A model generated the notes under the pieces. That model worked only from the letters and a program-made list of their open reading frames with translations. It did no database searches and was not told the origin of the DNA. 64,000 bases of DNA, taken from NCBI GenBank assembly GCA_030604405.1, contig JAUVVY010000006.1, forward strand, positions 78,589 to 142,588. The letters are read 5' to 3'. Below, piece by piece: positions 51,159 to 60,337 of this stretch. The translations under genes and the position numbers were made by a program. The stretch comes from a bacterium. GTDB taxonomy: Bacteria > Armatimonadota > Zipacnadia > Zipacnadales > UBA11051. Each line of letters starts with the position of its first letter. The stretch's first letter is position 1.

Positions 51159-53924
51159 TTATTGCGTTTTTTCTGGGGTTGTGGCGGAGGGTCTTTTCGC
51201 ATAATACTGCGCAGTGGCGAGGATGAATACGCCCACATACAGCGCCCAGCCGACAATCTGCACGTTCGAAAAGCCCCACAGCTTCGCCAGGCTCATCGCC
51301 GCCACTGAGCCAACCACCGATGTGAGGCCATTGATGCCCCATAGCCACGGCACCAGGTTCTGACCCCAGCCGCCTACGACGCGTATGCCGCTCGGGAACG
51401 GCATCCCCAGGCAGAAGCCCAGCGGGAACAGCATTACCATCGTAATCAGGCAGCGCCAGCGGATGTCGTAGGCCAGTGTTGCGTCAACAATCGTGGGATA
51501 CAGGTACTGCGAGGCCAGCCCGTACACAACAATGCCCGCAGCGGCCACCATTACCACCTTCGCGAGCTTCTCGGCGGGCCAGCGCTGAGTGAAAAGACTC
51601 CCCAAAGCCCCGCTTATCAGTATCGCAAACAGCAGCGTCGAGAGGCTCAGCACCGGGTAGCCCAGATACAGCACCAGCTTCTGGATCAGCGAAATCTCCA
51701 CCAGCATGAAACCGATACCCAGCAACATGAAGTACACTATTGCCGCTGAAAGCTCACCGGCACTGGCCTCACAACGACGGTCGCGGACGGCCATGACTAA
51801 CAGCACGAGCGATATCACCACACCCACGCCGAAGGCACCGACCACGAACCAGGTGAACTGCGCCGGGATGCCGAAAGTCAAGTCAATGACGAACGGATTG
51901 TCATCGCTGCAGGGGATGATGTTGACGGCACTGTAGCCGTACGCCACCCGCTCCTGGTTGAACCATTCGACAAACTGCGCGGCCGGCATCGCCGGATCGT
52001 CAACGAGATGGGTGAAGGGGGCCGGCATGTATGCGCCCGGGGCGTAGGCCGGATCGAAGTGTAACGCGATGGCGTGCTTGGCAAACTGCTCGGCGACCTC
52101 CGGCGTAATCGCGCTGCGCGATATGACCAGCAGGTGGCGGTACGGGCCCAGAACGTACGCCTGCAGCGGCATGCTGGCAGCCAGGAAATGCTGCATGGAC
52201 TGCTCGTAGGGCACGCCGACCTCCGCCAGCGCCTCCCTCGCCGTGAGCATCGTGCGCATCAGAATCAGCGGCTCCTGGCACACGAAGCCGATCTTGCCAT
52301 CCGGCGTCAGGTGCTGCAGACAGTCAACGAACGCCTCTTTGGTGTGGATGTAGCTCTCGACGAGGGCGAGGCTGGACGATGCGGTGGTGGCGGTCTTAGC
52401 CAGGGCCATGTAGATGAGGTCGAACTCGCGGTCGGAACGCTGCAGGAAGCTGCGGGCCTCATCCACGTAGATATGCACGTTCTCATAGTCGTATATGTGA
52501 CCGGTGAAATCGCCGTAGCGCCGTACCAGGCGTGGGATGGATGGGTTGAGCTCTGCGCCGACGATCTCCTTGCTGTCCACCGCCAGCGCCAGGAGAATAT
52601 CGAGGCCGCCGCCCGGCCCAATCAGCATCACACTCTCCGGGCGGAACTGCTCAAAGGGCACGAAACCGATGAAACGCCGCAGGCGACGCTCAAGCGCCCC
52701 CAGATCGCCATCAAAGGCCATCATGTTGGTCGGCACTTCGCCGTCGGTATAGACGTACAGGTCGTCTTCGGGGTCAAACTCGCCCTTATCATTGCCGTAT
52801 GCGACGACATCGGTGCGGGCGAAGGCGTTCCACTCGCTGGCGACGATCTTTGCATGGGCGCGCGGATCGGCCAGTTCCTGGTAGAGCGGCTTTGCAAGGG
52901 GGTCATGGCTCAAGGGCATCAGCGGCAGATCGAGATAGCGGGTGTTGATATTGACGGCCAACAGCAGCGCAAGCATGCCGATGACCATTACCGAGCTAGC
53001 TGTCAAGAGCGGCCTCTTGGCACAAAACAGCAGGGCGATCACGATGACACCAAACGGCAGGCCGCAGATCAGTGCCGCATTTGTCGCGGCGGACCCGGCG
53101 GTCACCAAGCGCGCCAACGCATCGGCCACTAACAGCAACTCAATTGTGGCGACCACGACCAGAAATGTGCCGGCCAAGAACGGCTTCCTCATAGATTTGC
53201 AGGCCGCCGCGGCTGCGACGGTCGCGCCGACCACCGCTGCGGTGTAAAGCACATTGATGGCGCCGACGATATGTAACGCAGCATGCACCGTGATAAGCAG
53301 CACGAAGGCGCCCATGAACAGTTCCCACGCGGCTAGCAATAGCGGCCTTGTGATAGAAAGGGCCAGGCCCGCTGCCCCCACGGCTACGAGCAGGCCACAC
53401 ACGAAAGCTGCGTTGATCGCGCCGACGAGTTGCAGGACCGCAATGACGGCAAAGCTGCCGATTGCCGCACCGGCTAAATCGGCGAAATAGAGCTTGCCGC
53501 TTGCGGCGGAGAACTCCGCAAAAGCCCGGCTCAGCAAGAGACCAGCCGCCAGGAAAGGACAAATGCAGATCGCGCTGACCACCCACACCGAGGTAAGCTT
53601 TGCCGCCAGAGGAGTTGAGAAAAGCAGAAATACAGTCAGCGGATAAAGTGCGCCCGTGATCAGGCCACGAATGGCAAGCTGTGTGGGCACATGCCAGTGG
53701 GGAAAACGGCGGTAGAGCAGGAAGTCTATCAGGCCGCCGATACCAAGCCCGCAGGTCGCCAGCGAGATGGCCAGGAACACGAAGTGGTAACGCAGCAAGA
53801 CGGAAAATGCGCGGGTAAGGGCGATCTCAAACGCCAGCACCGAGGTGGCCGTAGCAAATACCGCTACCATTACGGCAATGGATGGGCCTGAGACGTCCTG
53901 GCTGGGGGCTTTATTCTCCGCCAT
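51159..53924 (-). CDS. Membrane-embedded spermidine-synthase-like protein
   Basis: 921 residues from ATG 53924; another ATG at 53957 falls in a dispersed repeat and has no RBS. The N-terminal ~340 residues are about 10 membrane helices, followed by a soluble Rossmann domain with the class I methyltransferase/spermidine-synthase loop MLIGPGGGLDILLAL near residue 435, GAELNPSIP and a DEARSFLQ stretch, then a further six or so helices. Such fused proteins are common in Planctomycetota and related phyla, and their products are unknown. It is the last of the topA/dprA-linked minus-strand genes. Confidence 0.8.
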   Translation of the reverse strand: MAENKAPSQDVSGPSIAVMVAVFATATSVLAFEIALTRAFSVLLRYHFVFLAISLATCGLGIGGLIDFLLYRRFPHWHVPTQLAIRGLITGALYPLTVFLLFSTPLAAKLTSVWVVSAICICPFLAAGLLLSRAFAEFSAASGKLYFADLAGAAIGSFAVIAVLQLVGAINAAFVCGLLVAVGAAGLALSITRPLLLAAWELFMGAFVLLITVHAALHIVGAINVLYTAAVVGATVAAAAACKSMRKPFLAGTFLVVVATIELLLVADALARLVTAGSAATNAALICGLPFGVIVIALLFCAKRPLLTASSVMVIGMLALLLAVNINTRYLDLPLMPLSHDPLAKPLYQELADPRAHAKIVASEWNAFARTDVVAYGNDKGEFDPEDDLYVYTDGEVPTNMMAFDGDLGALERRLRRFIGFVPFEQFRPESVMLIGPGGGLDILLALAVDSKEIVGAELNPSIPRLVRRYGDFTGHIYDYENVHIYVDEARSFLQRSDREFDLIYMALAKTATTASSSLALVESYIHTKEAFVDCLQHLTPDGKIGFVCQEPLILMRTMLTAREALAEVGVPYEQSMQHFLAASMPLQAYVLGPYRHLLVISRSAITPEVAEQFAKHAIALHFDPAYAPGAYMPAPFTHLVDDPAMPAAQFVEWFNQERVAYGYSAVNIIPCSDDNPFVIDLTFGIPAQFTWFVVGAFGVGVVISLVLLVMAVRDRRCEASAGELSAAIVYFMLLGIGFMLVEISLIQKLVLYLGYPVLSLSTLLFAILISGALGSLFTQRWPAEKLAKVVMVAAAGIVVYGLASQYLYPTIVDATLAYDIRWRCLITMVMLFPLGFCLGMPFPSGIRVVGGWGQNLVPWLWGINGLTSVVGSVAAMSLAKLWGFSNVQIVGWALYVGVFILATAQYYAKRPSATTPEKTQ

Positions 53925-53958
53925 CTCTGAGCCTGTCTGGGGCTGGATAAGAGGCATT

Positions 53959-54018
53959 GTCAGGCTGGAAAGCCTGACCCACGCGATAGCTTGAGTGCAT
54001 TGTCAGGCTGGGAAGCTG
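53959..54018. repeat. Dispersed hairpin repeat, two adjacent copies
   Basis: GTCAGGCT-GGAA-AGCCTGAC (53959-53978) followed by CCACGCGATAG, then a diverged copy GTCAGGCTGGGAAGCTG (54002-54018). Related to 56696-56715 and 40203-40221. Confidence 0.7.
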
Positions 54019-54091
54019 CACCCGCCTTCGCCAAGGCTAGAGCGGACAAGCCCACGCGATAATCTGGTCATAATTGATGTGCGGTGGTGCG

Positions 54092-56605
54092 CTATTCAGA
54101 TTGGTCACCGGCGTCTTCGAGGTTGCGGGTGTATCTGCACTTGGGGAAACCTGAGCAGCCAATAAACTTGCCGTGCCGCCCGCTGCGAACTGCCAGTGGC
54201 TTGCCACAGTCGGGACATGCTTCGTCCAGTTCCTCGGCCTCAGGGCGCTTGTGGCCGGTCTCATACGCAGCCGACATCGGCTTGGTGTTCTTGCATTTGG
54301 GGTACGCGGAGCAGGCCACAAACGGACCTCGCCGGCCGGTCTTGATTACCATCGGCGCGCCGCATTTGTCGCATTTCAAATCCAACTCCTGCGCGTCGCC
54401 AGTCTGCTCGGCCTCCGACTTGGCATCAGTGCTTTTCTCGGCGGCGGGTTGTACGGTTGCCTTAGCCTCGTCGCCCTGCTCAAGCGCCTCAATCGGCTTG
54501 GTGTTTCGGCATTTGGGGAAATTGCTGCAGCCTAAGAACGACCCGCGGCGGCTCTGGCGCACCACCATATTGCCGTCGCACTGCTCGCACTTCATGCCGG
54601 TCTGCTGTGCGCTGGGGACGGGCTCGCCGTCCGGCCCGACAGCCTCCGTGTGTTCGCACTCCGGATAGCCGGTGCAGCCGATGAACTTGCTCCCGCGGCG
54701 GCCGAACCTATAGACCAGCGGCTTGCCACATTCGGGACATTCGCGCCCAACCTCCTCGACCTCTTTCTCTGGCACGAGGCCGGCGAGCAGGTCGAGGCTG
54801 TAGTCACAGTCCGGATAGTTCTCACAGCCCGCGAATTCTCCGTTCGGGAAATAGCGCACCAGCAGCTTGCCGCCGCACTCGGGGCACTGCTCGCCCTCAA
54901 GCACTCGCGCCTCTGCCTCCGCAGCGGCCTGGACCTTAGCCTCAAAGACCTCGTAGAATTGCTCCAGCAGCTTCTGCCATTGCAGCGTACCAGCCTGCAC
55001 AGTGTCGAGTTGCTCCTCGACGCCGGCTGTGAACTCTATGGCGACGATGTCGCCGAAGTTGGCCACCAGGTAATCGTTGACCACCAGACCGAGCACGGTG
55101 GGGAGGAAGGTTCGCTGCTGCATGCGCACGTACTTGCGCTGGCGGAGAGTTTCGATGGTGGGAGCGTAGGTGCTGGGCCGTCCGATGCCGTTTTCCTCCA
55201 GCTCGCGCACCAGCGAGGCTTCGGTGTAGCGCGGCGGCGGCTTGGTGAAATGCTGCTCGGGGATTACGTCCAGCAGCTCCAGGCTCTGGCCTTCGGCTAG
55301 CTCGCGCAGGATTTGGGCCTCGGTTTCGTCCCTTTCCTGGGGCTGAACGGCAAGGTATCCGGGGAAATGCAGCACAGTGCCGCCCGCGCGCAGTCTGTAA
55401 TCGCCGGCGGCAATGTCCACGCCTATTTCGTCATACACGGCAGGGGCCATCTGGCTGGCCACGAATTGGCGCCAGATCAATTCATACAGGGCGGCCTCGT
55501 CCGGGCTCAAAAACGGCCTCATCTGCTCCGGCGTGCGCGACACATCAGTTGGCCGGATCGCCTCGTGCGCATCCTGCACGCCCTTGCGCGGCTTGCCCGT
55601 AGCGCCCTTGCCGATGTAATCTTGGCCGAACTGATCGGCTATCAACTGATGAGCCTGATTCTGCGCCTCGGCGGATACCCGCGTGGAGTCGGTGCGCATG
55701 TAGGTAATCAGGCCGACGGTGCCTTCGTCAATCTCGACGCCCTCGTACAGCGCCTGTGCCACTCTCATGGTCTTGCGGGCTGAAAAGCGCAGCTTACCCG
55801 CCGCGACCCGCTGCAAGGTGCTGGTTCTGAACGGCGGATACGGCGAGCGACGCGTACGTTTCTCGGAGATCGCTTCGACCACATACTGGGTTTGTCGGAG
55901 CTCCTCGACGATGGGCAGCACTTCGGCTTCGGTCTTTAGTTCAAATTCCTGGTCGCCTTTTGCCTTCAACTCGGCCTTGAACTGCTTTTCCTTACCATCT
56001 GCCGACAGCAGCACGTCTATGCTCCAGTACTCTTCGGGCACAAAGGCGGTGATCTCTCGCTCGCGGTCGCAGATCAGCCGCAGAGCCGCAGATTGCACGC
56101 GTCCGGCGCTCAGAGCGCCCTTCTTGCCCCTGCTGCCGATTCTACTCCACAGCACCGGGCTGAGCTTGTAACCGACGAGTCGGTCGAGGATGCGGCGTGC
56201 CTGCTGGGCGTTGACTCGGTCCATGTCTATGGTTCCGGGATTCTCCAGCGCCCGCAGCACGGCATCTTTGGTGATTTCGTTGAACTCAATGCGCTTGACA
56301 TTCTCCAGCCCAAGCGCCTCGACCAGATGCCAGGCGATGGCCTCGCCCTCGCGATCGGGGTCGGTGGCAAGATAGACCTCATCAATGCCCTTGAGCGCTT
56401 TCTTCAGCTCTCTGATGGTCTTCTGCTGTGATGGTATGGTGACGTAGTCCGGGGCAAAGCCGTGCTCGATATCAACCGCGATGCCCTCTTTGGGCAGGTC
56501 GCGGACGTGGCCCCGCGAGGCCAGAAGCTTGTACTCATCGCCCAGAAAGCGGCCCAATGTCCGCGTTTTTGTCGGCGATTCAACTATGATTGCTTTCTTG
56601 GTCAA
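54092..56605 (-). CDS. topA: DNA topoisomerase I with five C-terminal zinc ribbons
   Basis: 837 residues from ATG 56605. Toprim domain: IVESPTKTRTLGRFLG and DPDREGEAIAWH; active-site Tyr in ITYMRTDSTR near residue 300. From residue ~590 there are five C4 zinc ribbons with CPECGGK, CPECGKP, CEQCDG, CDKCGAP and CPDCGKP, each closed by a C-x(4-5)-C pair such as CSNFPKC or CSAYPKC; E. coli has three. Relaxes negative supercoils through a 5'-phosphotyrosine. It is next to dprA, a common bacterial pairing. Confidence 0.96.
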   Translation of the reverse strand: MTKKAIIVESPTKTRTLGRFLGDEYKLLASRGHVRDLPKEGIAVDIEHGFAPDYVTIPSQQKTIRELKKALKGIDEVYLATDPDREGEAIAWHLVEALGLENVKRIEFNEITKDAVLRALENPGTIDMDRVNAQQARRILDRLVGYKLSPVLWSRIGSRGKKGALSAGRVQSAALRLICDREREITAFVPEEYWSIDVLLSADGKEKQFKAELKAKGDQEFELKTEAEVLPIVEELRQTQYVVEAISEKRTRRSPYPPFRTSTLQRVAAGKLRFSARKTMRVAQALYEGVEIDEGTVGLITYMRTDSTRVSAEAQNQAHQLIADQFGQDYIGKGATGKPRKGVQDAHEAIRPTDVSRTPEQMRPFLSPDEAALYELIWRQFVASQMAPAVYDEIGVDIAAGDYRLRAGGTVLHFPGYLAVQPQERDETEAQILRELAEGQSLELLDVIPEQHFTKPPPRYTEASLVRELEENGIGRPSTYAPTIETLRQRKYVRMQQRTFLPTVLGLVVNDYLVANFGDIVAIEFTAGVEEQLDTVQAGTLQWQKLLEQFYEVFEAKVQAAAEAEARVLEGEQCPECGGKLLVRYFPNGEFAGCENYPDCDYSLDLLAGLVPEKEVEEVGRECPECGKPLVYRFGRRGSKFIGCTGYPECEHTEAVGPDGEPVPSAQQTGMKCEQCDGNMVVRQSRRGSFLGCSNFPKCRNTKPIEALEQGDEAKATVQPAAEKSTDAKSEAEQTGDAQELDLKCDKCGAPMVIKTGRRGPFVACSAYPKCKNTKPMSAAYETGHKRPEAEELDEACPDCGKPLAVRSGRHGKFIGCSGFPKCRYTRNLEDAGDQSE

Positions 56606-56695
56606 TCCTCGTACCTTTCGATTCAGTGTAGCATCGGACTGGAACTACACTTATGTAACAGGAAGTATTGGGCCGGATGACTCAACGACAACGGC

Positions 56696-56724
56696 GTCGG
56701 GCTGGAAAGCCCGACCCACGCGGC
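56696..56724. repeat. Dispersed hairpin repeat GTCGGGCT-GGAA-AGCCCGAC
   Basis: A perfect 8-bp stem followed by CCACGCGGC, in the gap between dprA and topA. A partial further copy, AAGCCTGACCCCGCG, ends just before the dprA stop. Confidence 0.65.
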
Positions 56725-56754
56725 AGTAGTTGAGAAGCCTGACCCCGCGAACGG

Positions 56755-57846
56755 TTATGATATTCTGACGTAAGTGTTGCCGGGAAAACGCCTGACAATG
56801 CCCTTCATCTCCAGCATCATCAGCGTGGCGTTGACAGTGGCGACCGCAAGCTGCGCTTCGGCGGCGATTTCATCAACCTGGCGCGGCTCGAAAGAAAGCG
56901 TCTTCATGACTGCCGCCTCGTCGCCGCTCAAGTCCGCCTGCTGCTGTGGCGAAGCGGCTCTCACCGGCACCGCCTCGAGCATGATACCCAGCCCTTCCAC
57001 TACGTCCTCGGCTACTTCCACCAGCCTGGCGCCATCCTTGATCAGCGCGTGACATCCACGGCTGTTAGGGCTGTCCACATTGCCCGGGACCGCGAAGACA
57101 TCCCGGCCCTGTTCGGCCCCGTGGCGGGCCGTAATCAGAGCCCCACTCCGCATCGGCGCCTCGACCACTATCACTCCCAGCGCCAGTCCGCTGATCACAC
57201 GGTTGCGAGCCGGAAATCTCTCTCGCAGCGGCTCGGTGCCGAACGCGTACTCGGTGACCACCGCTCCGCTGTTGGCAATGTCGGCCCGCAGTTGTCTGTG
57301 TGAACGCGGGTAGGTAATGTCGGGGCCGGAAGCCATCACCGCGATGGTGCGTCCGCCGGCCTCCAGAGCACCCTGATGGGCCTCGCCGTCAATGCCGTCG
57401 GCCATACCGCTTACGATCGTAAAGCCCCTGCGGGCCAGATCGGCGGCCAGGCGGCGTGCAATCTGGCGACCGTAGGGAGTGCACTTGCGCGTCCCGACCA
57501 TCGCTATCGCCTGGTCATCGGTCTGCAGCAGTCCGCCCTGCACGAGCAGCAGCGTCGGGGCGCCATCAGTTTCCGACAGCCGCGAAGGGTAGGCCTCGCC
57601 GCCCCACGTGACGACATGCACACCGGCGTCCAGCATGGACTGCTTGATGGCCGCAAGGTCAGTTTGGCGCTCGGCGTCGCGCAGCTTCTTGACGTGCTGC
57701 GGTGTGATCCCCTCAATCGCCGTAAGCTCCGCAGCGCTGGCGGCGAATATGCGCTCCGGCGCCTGCAACACGCGTAGCAGAGCATGCTGGCGCAGCGACG
57801 TCAAGCCGCTGGCATTGAGCAACAACCATGCATCCAGGCTTTCCAT
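56755..57846 (-). CDS. dprA: DNA-processing protein DprA
   Basis: 363 residues from ATG 57846, which has GGGGA 7 nt upstream; ATG 57870 is also in frame. An N-terminal SAM-like helical region (GITPQHVKKL) is followed by the Rossmann fold with VGTRKCTPYG, SGMADGIDGEAHQGALEAGG and RFPARNRVISGLA (single-strand DNA and RecA binding) and a C-terminal winged helix (DEIAAEAQLAVATVNATL). It loads RecA on incoming DNA in transformation. No com genes are nearby. Precedes topA. Confidence 0.94.
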   Translation of the reverse strand: MESLDAWLLLNASGLTSLRQHALLRVLQAPERIFAASAAELTAIEGITPQHVKKLRDAERQTDLAAIKQSMLDAGVHVVTWGGEAYPSRLSETDGAPTLLLVQGGLLQTDDQAIAMVGTRKCTPYGRQIARRLAADLARRGFTIVSGMADGIDGEAHQGALEAGGRTIAVMASGPDITYPRSHRQLRADIANSGAVVTEYAFGTEPLRERFPARNRVISGLALGVIVVEAPMRSGALITARHGAEQGRDVFAVPGNVDSPNSRGCHALIKDGARLVEVAEDVVEGLGIMLEAVPVRAASPQQQADLSGDEAAVMKTLSFEPRQVDEIAAEAQLAVATVNATLMMLEMKGIVRRFPGNTYVRIS

Positions 57847-57949
57847 ATTGTTTTCCCCGAACTCTGACATAGTGTGCCGGGAAAAGGACAAGAGGCCCGC
57901 AGGCCCCTTGCATTGCCGCACAATATCCTATTTGCAAAAGCATCGAGTG

Positions 57950-58366
57950 TCAAACGATATCGTCGCCAGCTTCGTCTTTCTTGGCCTCGTCAGTAGGCGA
58001 CGCGCTGTTATTAGCGGCCTTCTGCTCGTTCTTGAGCTTTTTCACTTCGCTGCGTAGCTCGCGTACCATATCCGTCCGCTCCTGCAGCTTTTTCTTGGCC
58101 GCAGCCACCTGCGCCTGCGCGGTGCGTGCGGCGTCTGTTTGAGCGGCCCACGTTGACCATGCCGCGATGGCCATGATCACGATACCAACAATTACGCCGC
58201 CGATTGCCAGGAAAGCCTGCGGCATCATGGTGGAGTATCCCTGGTCCGCAGCTAGTGGCGAGACGAAGCCCACCACAGTGATGGTCTGCATGTTCCAGGT
58301 AATGAACATAGCGCCATAGAGAGCCAGTACAACTATCAGCAGCACTGTAATTATTACCTTGGCCAT
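57950..58366 (-). CDS. LapA-domain-like membrane protein with coiled-coil tail
   Basis: 138 residues; ATG with AGGAGG 6 nt upstream. Two membrane helices (about 3-24 and 53-72) flank NMQTITVVGFVSPL, the pattern of the LapA/DUF1049 domain. The C-terminal ~65 residues are a charged coiled coil (LQERTDMVRELRSEVKKLKN). LapA in E. coli regulates lipopolysaccharide assembly; here only the fold is recognised. A short TCAGA-TGCG-TCTGA palindrome lies just upstream, and dprA follows 100 bp downstream. Confidence 0.75.
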   Translation of the reverse strand: MAKVIITVLLIVVLALYGAMFITWNMQTITVVGFVSPLAADQGYSTMMPQAFLAIGGVIVGIVIMAIAAWSTWAAQTDAARTAQAQVAAAKKKLQERTDMVRELRSEVKKLKNEQKAANNSASPTDEAKKDEAGDDIV

Positions 58367-58404
58367 GTGGGCCTCCTGTCAGATGCGTCTGATATTTGGA
58401 GTAT

Positions 58405-60237
58405 CTACGGCATCGGCGGCGGCATTCCGGGGTCGAAGGGCATCTCGCCAGGCATTCCCGGTCTGCCCTCGCCGGGTGTCGGTTGCTCTCTCTCAGGCGG
58501 GCCGGGCGGTTCGAGCGAGTTATCTACCGTAAAGGCTAGCTGGGCCTTGGTTTGATTGCCGGCCCAGTCAGTTGCTGATATAGCGAAGTTGCGGACGCCG
58601 TTGGGCAGCGAGACAGCCGCGCCACGCGGATCGTACACGCACCACAACAGCCCCTGTTGAGAGTCGTAAGTGGCCTCCAGGAGCTGACCATCCATTTCCA
58701 CGGTGAGACTTTCGGGGTCTATGCCGGTGCCGTCGTCCACCACGCTGACCGAAACTGCAATCGGCGGCGCGCCAGGGACTTGAACCAGGTCTGCATAGCG
58801 CCCGGCGAAGGTGTCGCCGCGATCCACTACCAGCGGGAAGCGAACCAGGAACCCACCGCGGCCGGGAACGTCAACCAGGCCGGCAGTGATCTGCGGTTTG
58901 ACGTTATCGGCCGCTGTGGTGGCAAAGCCGTAGATGACACCATCAGCGGCAACGACGTATGCGCTGTCGGCGCCGAGGCTGATGCCGGCAGTGACGCTAT
59001 CTTCAAATCCGACTTTGGGCGCCTCTCTCCCCCGGCCCTCTCTGCCCGCCGTGTCCGGTCCGCCCGGTCCCACCTCATCCGGCATGCCGGCTGCCATCGG
59101 CGGCTGTCCGATCTCCGCATCAACCGGGTCTCCGGGCCGCTGCTGGCCGGGCCTGGCGTCTCTCCTCTGTGCTGCTTGCTGTAGTTGTGGTTCAGGTAGT
59201 TTGTACTCCCACACCAGAGAGCCGTCGGCCAGCGACAGGCCGGTCAGATTCGTCTTTCCGAAGCGCACAAACAACGTATCCTCGGCGATGTTGAGCGGGC
59301 CTGATATCGGGTCGCGTACGCCTTGGGCAGGGAAACGCCAGATGAGGCCGCCCTTACTGCTGTCCAGGGCATATACCACGCCGTCGTTGCTGCCGACATA
59401 TACGCGGCGCTGATGCACGGCCGGCGTGGCGGATATCAGACGACCGGAGGAGAACGTCCAGCGGCGCACTCCGCGGCGCGCATCGTAGGCGATGAGCTGG
59501 TTGCCGGACGCCACAATCACCTTGCCGCGCTCCATCACAGGGGCGGCAAAGACCTCTTCGGAGGGAAGCTCAGCGCGCCATATCTGGCCGCCATCGCGGA
59601 TGCTGATTGCGTAGAGGTGACGGTCTTCAGAGACGGCGAATGTCGTGTCCCGATAGTAGCAGGGGCTGACCCGCACTTTGCCCCCAGTCTGGAATGGTGC
59701 GTAGAGCAGCTTGCGGCTATTGACGTCCAGAGCATATATGCGCCCGTCTTCGGAGCCGAAATACAGTACCCCGGATACATAAAGTGGGGCGCAGCGCACG
59801 GCCCCGCCGGTCGGGAACTGCCAGATGCGGTGGCCGCTCTCGGCGTCAACGGCCCATATCATCTTGTCATCAGCGCCGAAATACAGCACACCGTTGTGCA
59901 GAAGCGGGGTCGAGTAGATACGGTGGCCCACCGAGAGTTCCCACTCGAGCTCCCCGGTGCGCCGATCCACTGCGTACATCGTGTTGTGAGCCGGGAAATA
60001 GACCTTGTCCGGCCCCACCACTGCCGAGCCGACAGCCTTGATCGCCTCTTCGATTTCTGGCGAGTGTCGCCAATTGAGCGCCAGCGGGAGTTGCAAGGCG
60101 TCAGGGCTTACGCCGCTGTGCCCCGGATCATAGCCGGCCATATAGGAGTACGGCATGTCCTGCGCAAGTATTGGGGCCGCCCAAAGAGCCGTCACCACCG
60201 CGCAGATCACCAGTAAGTTGAACCTCGTAGAATGCAT
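58405..60237 (-). CDS. Exported PQQ-like beta-propeller protein
   Basis: 610 residues from ATG 60237. Residues 1-25 are a signal peptide ending in ILAQDM. Residues ~45-340 contain repeated PQQ-type blades: MYAVDRRTGELEWELSVGH, IWAVDAESGHRIWQFPTGG, IYALDVNSRKLLYAPFQTGG, VYALDSSKGGLIWRFP. A Pro/Gly/Arg-rich linker (~360-400) leads to a short propeller end, an Ig-like C-terminal domain and a Pro-rich tail. It resembles BamB-type propellers but has no lipobox, so an outer-membrane assembly role is not shown. It is 38 bp from the LapA-like gene and co-directional. Confidence 0.82.
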   Translation of the reverse strand: MHSTRFNLLVICAVVTALWAAPILAQDMPYSYMAGYDPGHSGVSPDALQLPLALNWRHSPEIEEAIKAVGSAVVGPDKVYFPAHNTMYAVDRRTGELEWELSVGHRIYSTPLLHNGVLYFGADDKMIWAVDAESGHRIWQFPTGGAVRCAPLYVSGVLYFGSEDGRIYALDVNSRKLLYAPFQTGGKVRVSPCYYRDTTFAVSEDRHLYAISIRDGGQIWRAELPSEEVFAAPVMERGKVIVASGNQLIAYDARRGVRRWTFSSGRLISATPAVHQRRVYVGSNDGVVYALDSSKGGLIWRFPAQGVRDPISGPLNIAEDTLFVRFGKTNLTGLSLADGSLVWEYKLPEPQLQQAAQRRDARPGQQRPGDPVDAEIGQPPMAAGMPDEVGPGGPDTAGREGRGREAPKVGFEDSVTAGISLGADSAYVVAADGVIYGFATTAADNVKPQITAGLVDVPGRGGFLVRFPLVVDRGDTFAGRYADLVQVPGAPPIAVSVSVVDDGTGIDPESLTVEMDGQLLEATYDSQQGLLWCVYDPRGAAVSLPNGVRNFAISATDWAGNQTKAQLAFTVDNSLEPPGPPEREQPTPGEGRPGMPGEMPFDPGMPPPMP

Positions 60238-60299
60238 TGGCGCTCCTCCTGCTGATGCCGATTAAAGATCACCAGAGTATAGTTACCGCATGGTGCCGT

Positions 60300-60332
60300 T
60301 ATTACTATAGCCTGTAATAGACCTTGTCAAAC
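60300..60332 (-). promoter_or_regulatory. Candidate promoter upstream of the PQQ propeller gene
   Basis: On the minus strand TTGACA is followed by TATAGT at 15 bp or TAGTAA at 17 bp. The perfect -35 box and location ~70 bp before the start support it; spacing of the better -10 box is short. Confidence 0.35.
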
Positions 60333-60337
60333 CTGCT

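Noticed and set aside
52074-53132. 352-codon plus-strand frame inside the spermidine-synthase-like gene
   Set aside because: Shadow; no RBS or motif.
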